DNA of 40,059 bases from Deltaproteobacteria bacterium (lineage in GTDB: Bacteria; Desulfobacterota; Desulfobulbia; Desulfobulbales; Desulfobulbaceae): assembly GCA_024278495.1 (NCBI GenBank), contig JAJRTB010000076.1, positions 1 through 40,059 on the forward strand. Reading direction: 5' to 3'. Position 1 is the first letter of the stretch. The number at the start of each line of letters is the position of its first letter. The notes under the pieces are model-generated. The model was not told the origin of the DNA, searched no databases, and saw nothing but the letters and a program-made list of their open reading frames with translations. Positions 31,951 to 40,059 of the stretch are shown piece after piece. A program made the translations under genes and the position numbers.

Positions 31951-33072
31951 ATGGCGACGTTATTTGACCAGACAACAATCAAAACCATGACCCTGAAAAA
32001 CAGACTGGTCCGCTCCGCCACCTGGGAGGGGATGTGCGAGCCGAACGGGGAACCGACCCGAAAACTGACCGACTGGTACTGTGACCTGGCCCGGGGCGAG
32101 GCTGGACTGATCATCACCGGTTATACCTTCGTCCTGCCCTGCGGCAAACAGCTGCCCGGCAAGATGGGCATCCATACCGACGGGTTTGAACAGGCCTACC
32201 GGACCATGATCGACGCGGTCCACGAGGCGGGCGGCACCATTGCCGTCCAGCTGGTGCACAGCGGGGGCCAGACCGATTCCGAGACCGCAGGCTGTCAGCC
32301 CCTGGCTCCGTCCGCGGTCAAGGTGGCCCAGTATCCGGAAATGCCGGCTGAACTGAGCCGGGATGAAATCAACGATATTGTCCGGGCATTCGGCAAGGGC
32401 GCGGCCCGGGCCAGGGCCTGGGGCTTTGACGCGGTCCAGCTCCACGGAGCCCACGGCTACCTGATCAGCCAGTTTCTCTCTCCCCTGACCAACCGGCGCG
32501 GGGACGAGTACGGCGGTTCCATCGACAATCGCGGCCGTTTCCTCTTTGAAGTGTACGACAGCGTACGCGCGGCCGTGGGTGAGGATTATCCCGTTCTGAT
32601 CAAACTGAACGCGGCCGACAATCTCAAAGGCGGCTTTGAGCTGAAAGATGCCTTGATCATAGCCGCACGGCTGTCGGATGCCGGGATTGACGCCATTGAA
32701 GTCTCGGCCGGCACCCCGGCCTCAGGGGACGAGTCCCCGGCCCGGGAGAATATTGACACGCCGGACAGGGAAGCGTATCATCTTTCCCTTGCCGGGGAGA
32801 TAAAGAAGGTTGCAGGGTGCCCGGTCATGGTGGTGGGCGGTTTCCGTTCCTTCGATGTCGCGGAAAAGGCGGTTGCCGAAGCCGGCATGGACTATGTCTC
32901 CATGGCCCGGCCCTTTATCCGGGAACCCGACCTGGCCAGACGCTGGCGCTCCGGTGACACGGCCCCGGCCAAATGCACCTCCTGCAACGGCTGCTTTCTG
33001 CCCGGCATCAAGAAGGGCGGAATCTACTGTGTCGAGGAGCGAAAGGAAGAACTCACAACACAAAAATCCTGA
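31951..33072 (+). CDS. OYE-family NADH:flavin oxidoreductase
   Basis: The 373-residue FMN enzyme has the Old Yellow Enzyme barrel. Visible are the start LFDQTTIKTMTLKNRLVRSA, QLVHSGGQ, the active-site HGAHGYLISQFLSPLTNRR followed by DEYGGSIDNRGRF, and the phosphate-binding VMVVGGFRS with MARPFIREPDL. After it comes a cysteine group CTSCNGCFLPGIKKGGIYC. The same barrel is joined to an iron-sulfur and FAD/NAD part in 2,4-dienoyl-CoA reductase; here it ends just after the cysteines, so it may bind a cluster and take electrons from a partner. A GGGAGGG site lies 6 bases before the ATG. Substrate unknown. Confidence 0.9.
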   Translation: MATLFDQTTIKTMTLKNRLVRSATWEGMCEPNGEPTRKLTDWYCDLARGEAGLIITGYTFVLPCGKQLPGKMGIHTDGFEQAYRTMIDAVHEAGGTIAVQLVHSGGQTDSETAGCQPLAPSAVKVAQYPEMPAELSRDEINDIVRAFGKGAARARAWGFDAVQLHGAHGYLISQFLSPLTNRRGDEYGGSIDNRGRFLFEVYDSVRAAVGEDYPVLIKLNAADNLKGGFELKDALIIAARLSDAGIDAIEVSAGTPASGDESPARENIDTPDREAYHLSLAGEIKKVAGCPVMVVGGFRSFDVAEKAVAEAGMDYVSMARPFIREPDLARRWRSGDTAPAKCTSCNGCFLPGIKKGGIYCVEERKEELTTQKS

Positions 33073-33094
33073 GCCGGACTCCATAACCGGGTCA

Positions 33095-33135
33095 CGCCAG
33101 AGGGAGGCGCCCCACGGGTACGCCTCCCTCCGGCG
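33095..33135. terminator. Strong hairpin after the OYE gene
   Basis: CGCCAGAGGGAGGCG (33095-33109) pairs with CGCCTCCCTCCGGCG (33121-33135), 14 of 15 pairs. It lies 23 bases after the stop. There is no T run, so it may act as a factor-dependent terminator or a transcript-end stabiliser. Confidence 0.55.
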
Positions 33136-33254
33136 TACACGGCAGGCACCTGTACCAATTTACAGTTTTGAGGCAAAAAACGCATAGTTACATAGCCTGT
33201 GACTAAATACAAAACAACAGCACAGATTTGCTTTTCGGATTCAGGTGATTTTCA

Positions 33255-35870
33255 ATGTCCCCCCTTGTCAAGAAACGCATCCTGAGCTGTATCACCATTT
33301 TCTTTCTGCTGCTGTTTCTGCTTCTGGCCGGATCACGCTTTGCCCTGCGGCGGGGCGTGCGATTTGACCACCTCAGCCTGGGCCCGGTCACCCTGACCCG
33401 GCTTGTTCTCAGCCTCGACCAGGGCTTTATCGTAGAGGCGAAACAGGTCGATATTGACGCCACCTCCTCACTGGGAGACAGTCCCGGGCCGGGGATCTTC
33501 CTGCCGCTGCTCAAGAAGTGGAGCTACCTGATCCGTGAGATAGATATAGGAGCCATACGTTTCCGGGACTACTCAGCCGGCCTGCACTACCGTGACGACC
33601 GTTTCCGGATTACCGGCCGGGACGTTTCCCTGGACGCGATCATTACCTTTGACGAAACATCGCTCCAGGTGGACCTGACTGCCCTGCAGATCCCCCCCAT
33701 GGGCATCTCCATGACAGTCAGGGGCTCCTATAGCCGTGGTGATGATCTCTACCTCTTTGACGGCGAAATTGGTACGCCATGGGGCACAGGTTCTCTGGCA
33801 ATCAGGGGGTCAGCTGACAACTGCACAGTGCGCCTCAGCACGGAACCGTTTACCGACCTGGCAGCTCTCCTGCGCCGGTTCCCCATTGACGAAGATATCC
33901 CGGCCTGGGTCGGCGCCAACATCACGGCCGATTCCTTTCAGGTCAACGGGTTGCGCCTGGACTTGAAACTCTCGGAAATCGCACGGATCGGCCCGGCCAA
34001 CGTCAGCGGCACGGCCGTGGCCAAGGGAGCAGCCATCCGCTTTCACCCGGACCTGGACCCGGTCCGCAGCGACAAAATCGACATCAGCTACCAAAACGAC
34101 AAGCTCTCCTTCAAACTGAGCACACCAGAATTCCGAAAGAAAAAACTGGCCGGCAGCACAGTCGTCATCGCGCCGCTCATAGGCGCTGGCTCCATCCTGG
34201 ATATCCACCTGCTGACCGAAGCCGCGCTGGACCGGGACATCCTCGATATTTTGACCGCCTACGACATCAGCCTGCCCATGCGGCAGATCTCGGGCGTCAC
34301 CCGGGCCGACCTGCGCCTGCTCCTTGCCCTGCCCGACTTTACCCTGCGGACCAGGGGGCGATTTACAACCGGGAGCGGTACCTGGCAGTGGGGAAGATCG
34401 ACCTGGCAAGTCACGCGGGCCGAGGCAGTGCTGCATGACCGGACCATCAGCCTCGGGCAGGCTGATCTCGCCTATGACACCCTGTTCAGCGGCTCACTCT
34501 CCGGTGAAATAGATACGGACACAGGCCGGGCCAGGCTGCTCTGCAACGTCGACAAATTGCATTATGCCATGAAAGGGACACCCCTTGTTGACCTGGCGGA
34601 CAAGAAAATTCCGTTGCGGGTTGCCTTCGACGGGACAACAACCACGGTTGCCGCAGACGACTACCAGACCACCTTCACAATCCGTGATAATGAAAAACTT
34701 GTCACCATCAGCAACCTTGCGCCGTTATCCGCCGCGATCCCGCTTCTCAAGGCCCGCCAGATCTCACAGGGAAACGTGACGGCCCGTATGGACGCGAACG
34801 GAACCATCACGGCTGACGCGGATGTGATCATTCCCAACCCGTACCTGTCCCTGGAGGGCAATCCGGTGACCCGCTTCCGCATACATGGGACCGGCAACCG
34901 TTCCCGGGCGCACGTCTCGATCAATGACGACAGGATCACCCTATACATGGTTGACCGGCAGGTGAAGGCCGCCATCCGGGATTACCTGGTAACCCTTGAC
35001 ACGGGCCTGTTTAACGACGAGACCGACTTTCAGTCTCCCCTGCCCCTGGAAATAACCGGCCCGGCGATCCTGCTCAAAATCTCCGACATTGAGATCCCCA
35101 CCGGCGAGTTCCGCTTCCGTGAATCGGACCGTCACGTTTCACTCAACGCCCAGACCCTGGGCGGTGACATTGAATTCACCTATCAGCCGGACGGCCTCAC
35201 TCTGGTCGGCCGCAACCTGGACGCGGAACTCTTTGACGCCTTTTTTGAGAACATGGACCTGAGCAGGGGAATTTTTGACGTTGTCCTGCAAGGCCGGGTC
35301 AATAATATTGAAGGATTTATCGAAGCAAAAAATATCCTCATCCGCAATACCAAGATCATCAACAACATCATGGCCTTTATCAATACCATTCCCGCCCTGA
35401 TGACCTTTTCCGCCCCGGGATTTGACAGTAACGGTTATGTTGTCCGGGACGCAGTCGCGTACTTCAACTACCATAAGAACAGGATGACCGTGCATCACCT
35501 GCGTCTTGACGGCGAAACCGTGGATGCCGAAGCCCAAGGCTGGATTGACCGCGGCACGCGGACCATCAATATGACCTTTGAACTTTTTACCCTGAAGGAT
35601 TACAGCAAAATCATCAATAAAATTCCCCTGGCCGGCTACGCCATCCTGGGGGAAGACGGCCGTCTCAGCACGGCCCTGAACCTTACCGGAGACCTGGACA
35701 ACCCCGACATCACCACCAACCTGGCGACCGATATCCTGGCTACGCCGATCAACGTTATCAAACGGACGATTCAGTGGCCCTTTCAGCTTTTCCAGGATAA
35801 CAAGCCAAGCCGGGAATATCAGAAGCCAAACGGGCTGAAGCCGGAAGGAACCGGCTTCAGCCTACCCTGA
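33255..35870 (+). CDS. AsmA/YhdP-like envelope protein
   Basis: The 871-residue protein has one N-terminal membrane helix (ILSCITIFFLLLFLLLAGS) and a very long beta-rich periplasmic region. The repeating pattern of short strands and the C-terminal block NNIEGFIEAKNILIRNTKII, PGFDSNGYVVRDAVAYFNYH and VDAEAQGWIDRGTRTINMTF fit the AsmA-like C-terminal domain, seen also in YhdP and TamB relatives. These proteins form hydrophobic grooves that carry phospholipids between the inner and outer membranes. An AGGTGA ribosome site precedes the ATG. The gene ends in a perfect hairpin that includes the last codons. Family assignment is good, function inferred. Confidence 0.8.
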   Translation: MSPLVKKRILSCITIFFLLLFLLLAGSRFALRRGVRFDHLSLGPVTLTRLVLSLDQGFIVEAKQVDIDATSSLGDSPGPGIFLPLLKKWSYLIREIDIGAIRFRDYSAGLHYRDDRFRITGRDVSLDAIITFDETSLQVDLTALQIPPMGISMTVRGSYSRGDDLYLFDGEIGTPWGTGSLAIRGSADNCTVRLSTEPFTDLAALLRRFPIDEDIPAWVGANITADSFQVNGLRLDLKLSEIARIGPANVSGTAVAKGAAIRFHPDLDPVRSDKIDISYQNDKLSFKLSTPEFRKKKLAGSTVVIAPLIGAGSILDIHLLTEAALDRDILDILTAYDISLPMRQISGVTRADLRLLLALPDFTLRTRGRFTTGSGTWQWGRSTWQVTRAEAVLHDRTISLGQADLAYDTLFSGSLSGEIDTDTGRARLLCNVDKLHYAMKGTPLVDLADKKIPLRVAFDGTTTTVAADDYQTTFTIRDNEKLVTISNLAPLSAAIPLLKARQISQGNVTARMDANGTITADADVIIPNPYLSLEGNPVTRFRIHGTGNRSRAHVSINDDRITLYMVDRQVKAAIRDYLVTLDTGLFNDETDFQSPLPLEITGPAILLKISDIEIPTGEFRFRESDRHVSLNAQTLGGDIEFTYQPDGLTLVGRNLDAELFDAFFENMDLSRGIFDVVLQGRVNNIEGFIEAKNILIRNTKIINNIMAFINTIPALMTFSAPGFDSNGYVVRDAVAYFNYHKNRMTVHHLRLDGETVDAEAQGWIDRGTRTINMTFELFTLKDYSKIINKIPLAGYAILGEDGRLSTALNLTGDLDNPDITTNLATDILATPINVIKRTIQWPFQLFQDNKPSREYQKPNGLKPEGTGFSLP
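35833..35862. terminator. Perfect 12-pair hairpin between convergent genes
   Basis: GGCTGAAGCCGG (35833-35844) pairs perfectly with CCGGCTTCAGCC (35851-35862) around AAGGAA. It overlaps the last codons of the AsmA-like gene and lies just past the end of the convergent cytochrome gene, so it may stop transcripts from both sides. No T run. Confidence 0.6.
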
Positions 35871-35877
35871 ACCGTCA

Positions 35878-36309
35878 TCAGCACCCCTCGTAGGCCTTCT
35901 TTTTCTTCAGGTGACAGGCGTTGCATTTCTTCGGTCCCTTCCTGCCCTGATAGCCCTCGGTGTGACAACTCTTGCAGCGGGCGTGGAACACATCCTTGGC
36001 CTTGCGCAGCTTGGGAACGGTAAAGTCACCGTTGTGATAGGTGACACACTTCAGCTCGGCCGTGTCGGCCAGGGCGCCTATGTCCTCGGCGGTTCTTGGC
36101 TTGTGGTCCGCGTCATGGTGACAGGTTGCGCAGGAAAGGCCCAGGTCAAGATGGGTCGTATGGTTGAACCGGGCCGGTTTTTTGCCCTTGATGGTGATTT
36201 CCTCCTGCGGCGCGACATTTCCTGTTTCCGCCCGGACCTTAACCGGACCCATGGTGAACACGAGAACCGCGGCCAGAAGAACCGTGCTTTGCGTCATGAT
36301 TGTTTTCAT
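35878..36309 (-). CDS. Periplasmic cytochrome c3-type protein with one broken heme site
   Basis: The 143-residue product starts at the ATG at 36309, with AGGAGG just upstream, and has a signal peptide (cleavage near KVRA-ETG). It follows the class III cytochrome pattern: ARFNHTTHLDLGLSC with distal histidines, then CATCH (60-64), CKSCH (112-116) and CNACH (129-133). The second site reads CVTYH (88-92): a cysteine is replaced by Tyr91 (codon at 36039-36037, TAT where TGT is expected). Three hemes would be attached normally; the fourth at most through a single thioether. It would carry electrons in the periplasm. The neighbours do not show a partner. Confidence 0.87.
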   Translation of the reverse strand: MKTIMTQSTVLLAAVLVFTMGPVKVRAETGNVAPQEEITIKGKKPARFNHTTHLDLGLSCATCHHDADHKPRTAEDIGALADTAELKCVTYHNGDFTVPKLRKAKDVFHARCKSCHTEGYQGRKGPKKCNACHLKKKKAYEGC

Positions 36310-36516
36310 CTGTTTCCTCCTGTGTCTTTTTCCGTGTGTTCCCGGGGCTCGCCCCCGGGCCTGTACCTTTGCCTTCACCATACGAAAAAAACTGGACGCC
36401 AACCAGTGGACATGGCCGGATGTCGACCCGACATGCTGAAATATCCATAGTCGGCGACGATAAACGCTCAAGAAAAACAAGAAAAAAAACCGGAATGACT
36501 GTTTGGATTTGAATCA

Positions 36517-36532
36517 TGGCGCGGGAATGGCT
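36517..36532 (+). promoter_or_regulatory. Possible sigma-54 (-24/-12) promoter
   Basis: TGGCGCGGGAATGGCT matches TGGCAYR-N4-TTGCW with the GG and GC pairs correctly spaced and two mismatches. The predicted start of transcription would fall only 1-3 bases before the ATG at 36544, which weakens the call unless translation starts further in. Confidence 0.25.
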
Positions 36533-36543
36533 ACAGTAGATCC

Positions 36544-37509
36544 ATGCCTGATACCTGTGACAAAAAACCGGTTCCTCCCTACACCCCGCCGCCCGTGATC
36601 CGGATTGACGGTGAAAAAATCAGAAGGTTGCGGAAAGATCAGGGTCTGACCCAACTCTACCTCTCAACCGTGATCGGGGTCACCACTGATACCATCTCCA
36701 GGTGGGAGAACAAGCGCTACCAGACGATAAAACTTGAAAACGCCGAAAAGCTGGCCCGGGCCCTGGAGGTTCCCCTGGAGGAGATTGAGGAAACGGCCAC
36801 ACAGGAGCAGAACAGCGTCCCCGCCGCTGAGCAGCGGGAACAAGCAGCACCGGACAACGAGCCCAACCCGGCAAAACTGTTTCCGGCGATCGCCGTGCCC
36901 ATCGTAATCCTGGTGACAGCAGCCCTTGTGTACCTGCTCCCGCTCAAGCCGGCGGGAAACAGGCAGAAGGTGATAGAGGCAATCCGGATTCTGCCGCCGC
37001 ACGCCCCGGCCGGCAGCTCTTTTCCGGTCCTCATCCGGATGAAGCCGGCAGAAAAGACACCTCTGGCCCTGATCATTAAAGAAACCATTCCCAGGGGGGC
37101 CGCCGCCGGCCACGGGGTACCGGCCATCACCTCGTTTGACCCCGTAAACAATGCCCTGAAATGGATCAGCCGCACCACGGGCGAGCCAACGCTCTACGCC
37201 TACATGTGCCGTCTGCCCGACACCCTGGCTCCGGGCGCAACCGTATCCTTTTCGGGCACGGTCACCCTGAATCGTCAAGGCGGCAGGCAGACAGCGATCA
37301 AGGGGGACACCGGTGTCGCGACGGCGCCCTTTCACTGGGCCGACACCAACCAGGACCTGGTGATCGACGACGAGGAGATCCTGGCGGTCTACGAGCTTTA
37401 CAGCGAGATAAGGGGGTTCAACTTTGACCTGGACCGGATCGACGATATCTGGGCGGGCGGCGGGTATGCATGGGACAGAAGCACGCTCAGGTTCATCGTC
37501 CGCAAATGA
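36544..37509 (+). CDS. Membrane-anchored HTH protein with extracytoplasmic EF-hand
   Basis: The 321-residue protein has an XRE-type HTH at residues 22-80 (EKIRRLRKDQGLTQLYLSTV then TTDTISRWENKRY), a glutamine/proline-rich linker, one membrane helix at about 113-133, and an outer domain of about 185 residues. The outer domain is beta-rich (PAGSSFPVLIRMK; GATVSFSGTVTLN) and then shows D267-TNQDLVIDDE-E278, a full 12-residue EF-hand/dockerin-type calcium loop. Cytoplasmic DNA-binding head plus outside sensor resembles RodZ and one-component transmembrane regulators. The start is not sure: no ribosome site is visible before the ATG. It does not look like RodZ, whose outer domain differs. Confidence 0.8.
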   Translation: MPDTCDKKPVPPYTPPPVIRIDGEKIRRLRKDQGLTQLYLSTVIGVTTDTISRWENKRYQTIKLENAEKLARALEVPLEEIEETATQEQNSVPAAEQREQAAPDNEPNPAKLFPAIAVPIVILVTAALVYLLPLKPAGNRQKVIEAIRILPPHAPAGSSFPVLIRMKPAEKTPLALIIKETIPRGAAAGHGVPAITSFDPVNNALKWISRTTGEPTLYAYMCRLPDTLAPGATVSFSGTVTLNRQGGRQTAIKGDTGVATAPFHWADTNQDLVIDDEEILAVYELYSEIRGFNFDLDRIDDIWAGGGYAWDRSTLRFIVRK

Positions 37510-37566
37510 CGGGCAGTGGATGGACCAGGATGCCGCCCACAACGAACAATGCCTGTCTTTCCCGGA

Positions 37567-40059
37567 TCAGGCCTGATCCAGATACCGGGCAATGTCCACC
37601 TCATCGACCTGAGCCGGGTCAAGGTATTCCCTGGCGTATTCCAGATAGACACCACTTCGCAGGAAGAGCTCAAACAGGTCCGGATCGATGTGGTTGTCCT
37701 TTTTCATAAAAGACATGATTTTGAGCGCCTCGCTCAGGGTCTTGGCCTTTTTATAGGGCCGGTCCGTGGCTGTCAGGGCCTCGAATATATCGGCAATGGC
37801 CATCATCCGGGCGGTGAGCGGCATCTGCGCACCGGTTAACCCGCGGGGGTAGCCCCGACCGTCCATGGTCTCGTGGTGGCCGCCGGCAAGCTCCGGCACC
37901 TGCCTGAGATGCCTGGGATAGGGCAGTTTCTCCAGCATGATGATGGTCTGGACAATATGGTCGTTGATCTTGTAGCGTTCCTCCGCGGTCAGGGTGCCGC
38001 GGGCGATCCTGAGATTGTAGAGTTCGCCGCGGTTATAAAGATACTCAGGCATGTTGAGCTTAAAGCCCCAGGGGTTGTCCGGATCCAGCCGGTCGTTGTC
38101 GCCCCGTTCGATCAGGTGATCAGGCCGGTCATCCAGCAAGGCTTCCGTCACCGGAAGTTGCGGCGCCGGGATCCGCTCTTTTCGCTTCGCCTCTTCCCGG
38201 GAAATACCTATCCGGTCATCCAGGGAACGCTGCCAGGTCCGTGCTCCGATCCGCTCCAGCCGGTCGACATCTTCCGGGGCCATGAACTCGCCGCCCACGT
38301 TGCATCGGGCCACAAAGGCAAAATCATCGTCGAGTTCCCGCAGTTCCTTGTCCAGGTCCGACCGCAGGGCTTCAGGATCAGCCCCGCCGGCCACCCGGCG
38401 CCAGAACCGGATCTCGGCGTCCCGTTTCAGCACCTCGAACCGGGTCCGTATCTCGTGGATACGGTCATAGATAGTTTCCAGTTTGGTTGACTTGTCCACC
38501 ACATACTCGGGAGTGGTCACCTTGCCGCAGTCGTGGAGCCAGCCGGCCAGGTGCACGGCCTCCCATCCCTCCGTGTCGAGCTGGAAGTCCCGGTATCGCT
38601 CGGTGTCCTCACAGGCTGCCCGGGCCAGCATCCTGGTGAGCACCGGCACCCGCTGGCAATGACCGCCGGTATAGGCGGACTTGGCGTCAATGGCGCCGGC
38701 CAGCAGGTGCATGAAGGAATCCATTAACCGTTTCTGCATCTCGAGAAGCTGCCTGCTCTCCAGAGACACTGCGGCAAAGCCTGAAAAGGTTCGGATAAAA
38801 TCAAGCCGCTGCTCCCAGGTTGCGGCTTCAGTCTCCGGGCGGCCCACCCGGTTCAGCAGACAGAGCAGGCCGATCACCTCGTCTTTCCTGTCCTTGAGCG
38901 GTAAAATGGAAATCTGCAGCTCTTCCGCGTGAAAGTGGTCCAGCAGCTCCGCAAACTCTGAAACTGTGCGCCCGACCTGGACATGATGGATTTCACCGGC
39001 GGCGCAGGCCCGGACCAGGTTACTGTTTTTATCCATCGTCACCTCGGAAACCAAGGAACTTTCCAGGCGGCCCCGTTCCCGGCTGAACAGGGAGCCGGGA
39101 CTGAAAGTCCTGGTGTCTTCGTTGTACAGATAAGTGAGTACGCCGTCCGCGCCGCTCACATTGAGAGTTTCCCCGGTGATCTGCTCCAGCATGGCGTCAA
39201 AATCCTGTTCAGCGGCCAGGGATCGGATAAGGGCCAGAAAGCGACTGATGGTCCCCTTCATCAGGTCCATGGAACGGGCCAGTTCATCAACCTCCCTGAT
39301 CCTGGAGCGAAGAGCTATGGAACCGGAAAAATCAAATCGGCTGATCAACTCCGCTTCTCCGGCCAGTTTTTTCATGGCCCGGGAAATAAAAGCGGCAACC
39401 AGGGAAACCAGGGGGATGGCCAGGGCGATGATCCCCAGGGTAATCAACAGGGAGCGTTTAACCATGGCAATGGCATCGGCCAGCAGTTCATCACGCGGGG
39501 AGATCATCACCAGGGTCAAATCACGCCCCTTGACACCGCTGACGTTCAGGGTCCGAACCACACCGGTCCACTCCCGCCCGTCATACGTAAAACCAAGGGG
39601 ACCGGGGCGTTGTAAACGTTTCTCCCCCAGAAACGACAGGACACCGCTGCCCAGATCCTCCAGCCGCGCCAACCTGACCCGCTCGTTATCCCAGCGCAAG
39701 ATTGTCCTGTCCGGAACCGTGTAGGCGAGGACATCCAGACTTGCATCCAGCAGCGCTACTTCCGAGTTCGGCGTCACCAGGTGCTTGTCCACGGTCTCGG
39801 AGATCTGGTGCATGGTCACGTCCGCGGCCACGACCGCGTCGATTCCCCCGGCCCGGTAGCTTATGGTCGTCCCGATCACCCGAAGAAAATAAAAGAGATA
39901 CGGCTCAACCGCGCTGACCGTGTCGGTTGCCTTGGCCTGTTTGTACCAGGGTCTTTTGCGGGGATCATATTCTGTGGTTTCAGGAGCGCGGCGACCAATC
40001 TCCCGGAGGTGTTCGTCAAAAAAAATCCTGAGCAGCCTTCTCGCGCCGTCGGCATCAAT
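37567..40059 (-). CDS. dCache-HAMP-GAF-HD-GYP c-di-GMP phosphodiesterase (5' end outside window)
   Basis: The frame is open to the last base, so the N-terminus is missing; a GTG at 39879 is internal. The edge codes YDPRKRPWYKQAKATDTVSA, the dCache ligand motif. Then come a periplasmic sensor part, a membrane helix (SLLITLGIIALAIPLVSLVA), HAMP, a GAF-like region with LQISILPLKDRKDEVIG, and HD-GYP. The last has HDCGK and HHETMDGRGYPRGL with the GYP motif. Between the HD and HHE motifs lies an insert that makes the gap roughly 230 residues, far longer than usual. Such proteins degrade c-di-GMP in response to small outside ligands and could control the polysaccharide and LapG-type systems of this cell. 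Partners are not shown. Confidence 0.9.
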   Translation of the reverse strand: MDADGARRLLRIFFDEHLREIGRRAPETTEYDPRKRPWYKQAKATDTVSAVEPYLFYFLRVIGTTISYRAGGIDAVVAADVTMHQISETVDKHLVTPNSEVALLDASLDVLAYTVPDRTILRWDNERVRLARLEDLGSGVLSFLGEKRLQRPGPLGFTYDGREWTGVVRTLNVSGVKGRDLTLVMISPRDELLADAIAMVKRSLLITLGIIALAIPLVSLVAAFISRAMKKLAGEAELISRFDFSGSIALRSRIREVDELARSMDLMKGTISRFLALIRSLAAEQDFDAMLEQITGETLNVSGADGVLTYLYNEDTRTFSPGSLFSRERGRLESSLVSEVTMDKNSNLVRACAAGEIHHVQVGRTVSEFAELLDHFHAEELQISILPLKDRKDEVIGLLCLLNRVGRPETEAATWEQRLDFIRTFSGFAAVSLESRQLLEMQKRLMDSFMHLLAGAIDAKSAYTGGHCQRVPVLTRMLARAACEDTERYRDFQLDTEGWEAVHLAGWLHDCGKVTTPEYVVDKSTKLETIYDRIHEIRTRFEVLKRDAEIRFWRRVAGGADPEALRSDLDKELRELDDDFAFVARCNVGGEFMAPEDVDRLERIGARTWQRSLDDRIGISREEAKRKERIPAPQLPVTEALLDDRPDHLIERGDNDRLDPDNPWGFKLNMPEYLYNRGELYNLRIARGTLTAEERYKINDHIVQTIIMLEKLPYPRHLRQVPELAGGHHETMDGRGYPRGLTGAQMPLTARMMAIADIFEALTATDRPYKKAKTLSEALKIMSFMKKDNHIDPDLFELFLRSGVYLEYAREYLDPAQVDEVDIARYLDQA

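Overview
The window reads as chromosomal DNA of a Gram-negative, probably anaerobic bacterium, most likely a member of the Desulfobacterota such as a Desulfobulbales-like sulfate reducer. This rests on a periplasmic cytochrome c3-type protein, a fused CysK-CysS, outer-membrane export proteins, an HD-GYP protein with a dCache sensor, and the general style of the proteins. The assignment is inferred from family content; no 16S or other marker gene is present.

Layout. Positions 1-152 hold the N-terminus of a PAS-type regulator (minus strand). After a repeat-rich gap, 863-2707 is a three-gene overlapping plus-strand unit: SurA-like foldase, HAMP membrane protein and secreted HExxH protein. From 2709 to 23890 lies an exopolysaccharide locus built as two divergent arms around a promoter region at 13282-13393. 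The minus arm holds the initiating phosphoglycosyltransferase, a DUF2059 protein, a small secreted glycine-tailed protein with its own strong promoter and terminator, an outer-membrane beta-barrel, a Wza-like SLBB export protein, a Wzc-like tyrosine autokinase and an O-antigen ligase/TPR protein. The plus arm is one tight operon of eight genes: LicC-like nucleotidyltransferase, CDP-glycerol glycerophosphotransferase-like enzyme, VpsF-like polymerase candidate, Wzx flippase, two GT4 glycosyltransferases, a secreted GH51-like hydrolase and a DUF1972 glycosyltransferase. Together they describe a Wzx/Wzy-type pathway for a polymer probably carrying phospho-alcohol groups.

From 23995 onward are a HAD phosphatase and a LapG-type protease (minus), a DUF721/DciA-like protein, the CysK-CysS fusion, an IS110-like remnant, tRNA-Arg(UCU), two small membrane proteins in AT-richer DNA, a lipoprotein, an OYE-family flavin oxidoreductase, a long AsmA-like protein, a multiheme cytochrome with one destroyed heme site, a membrane-anchored HTH protein with an EF-hand, and a dCache-HAMP-GAF-HD-GYP protein running off the right edge.

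The most unusual content is non-coding. The gaps are filled with a family of short palindromic repeats sharing the core GTAA-N4-TCACAGG (about thirteen sites seen, all intergenic), a second repeat with three copies, and a hairpin family with compensatory base changes. Two roughly 150 bp direct copies bracket the tRNA and the two small membrane genes. No CRISPR array, intact transposase or rRNA was seen.
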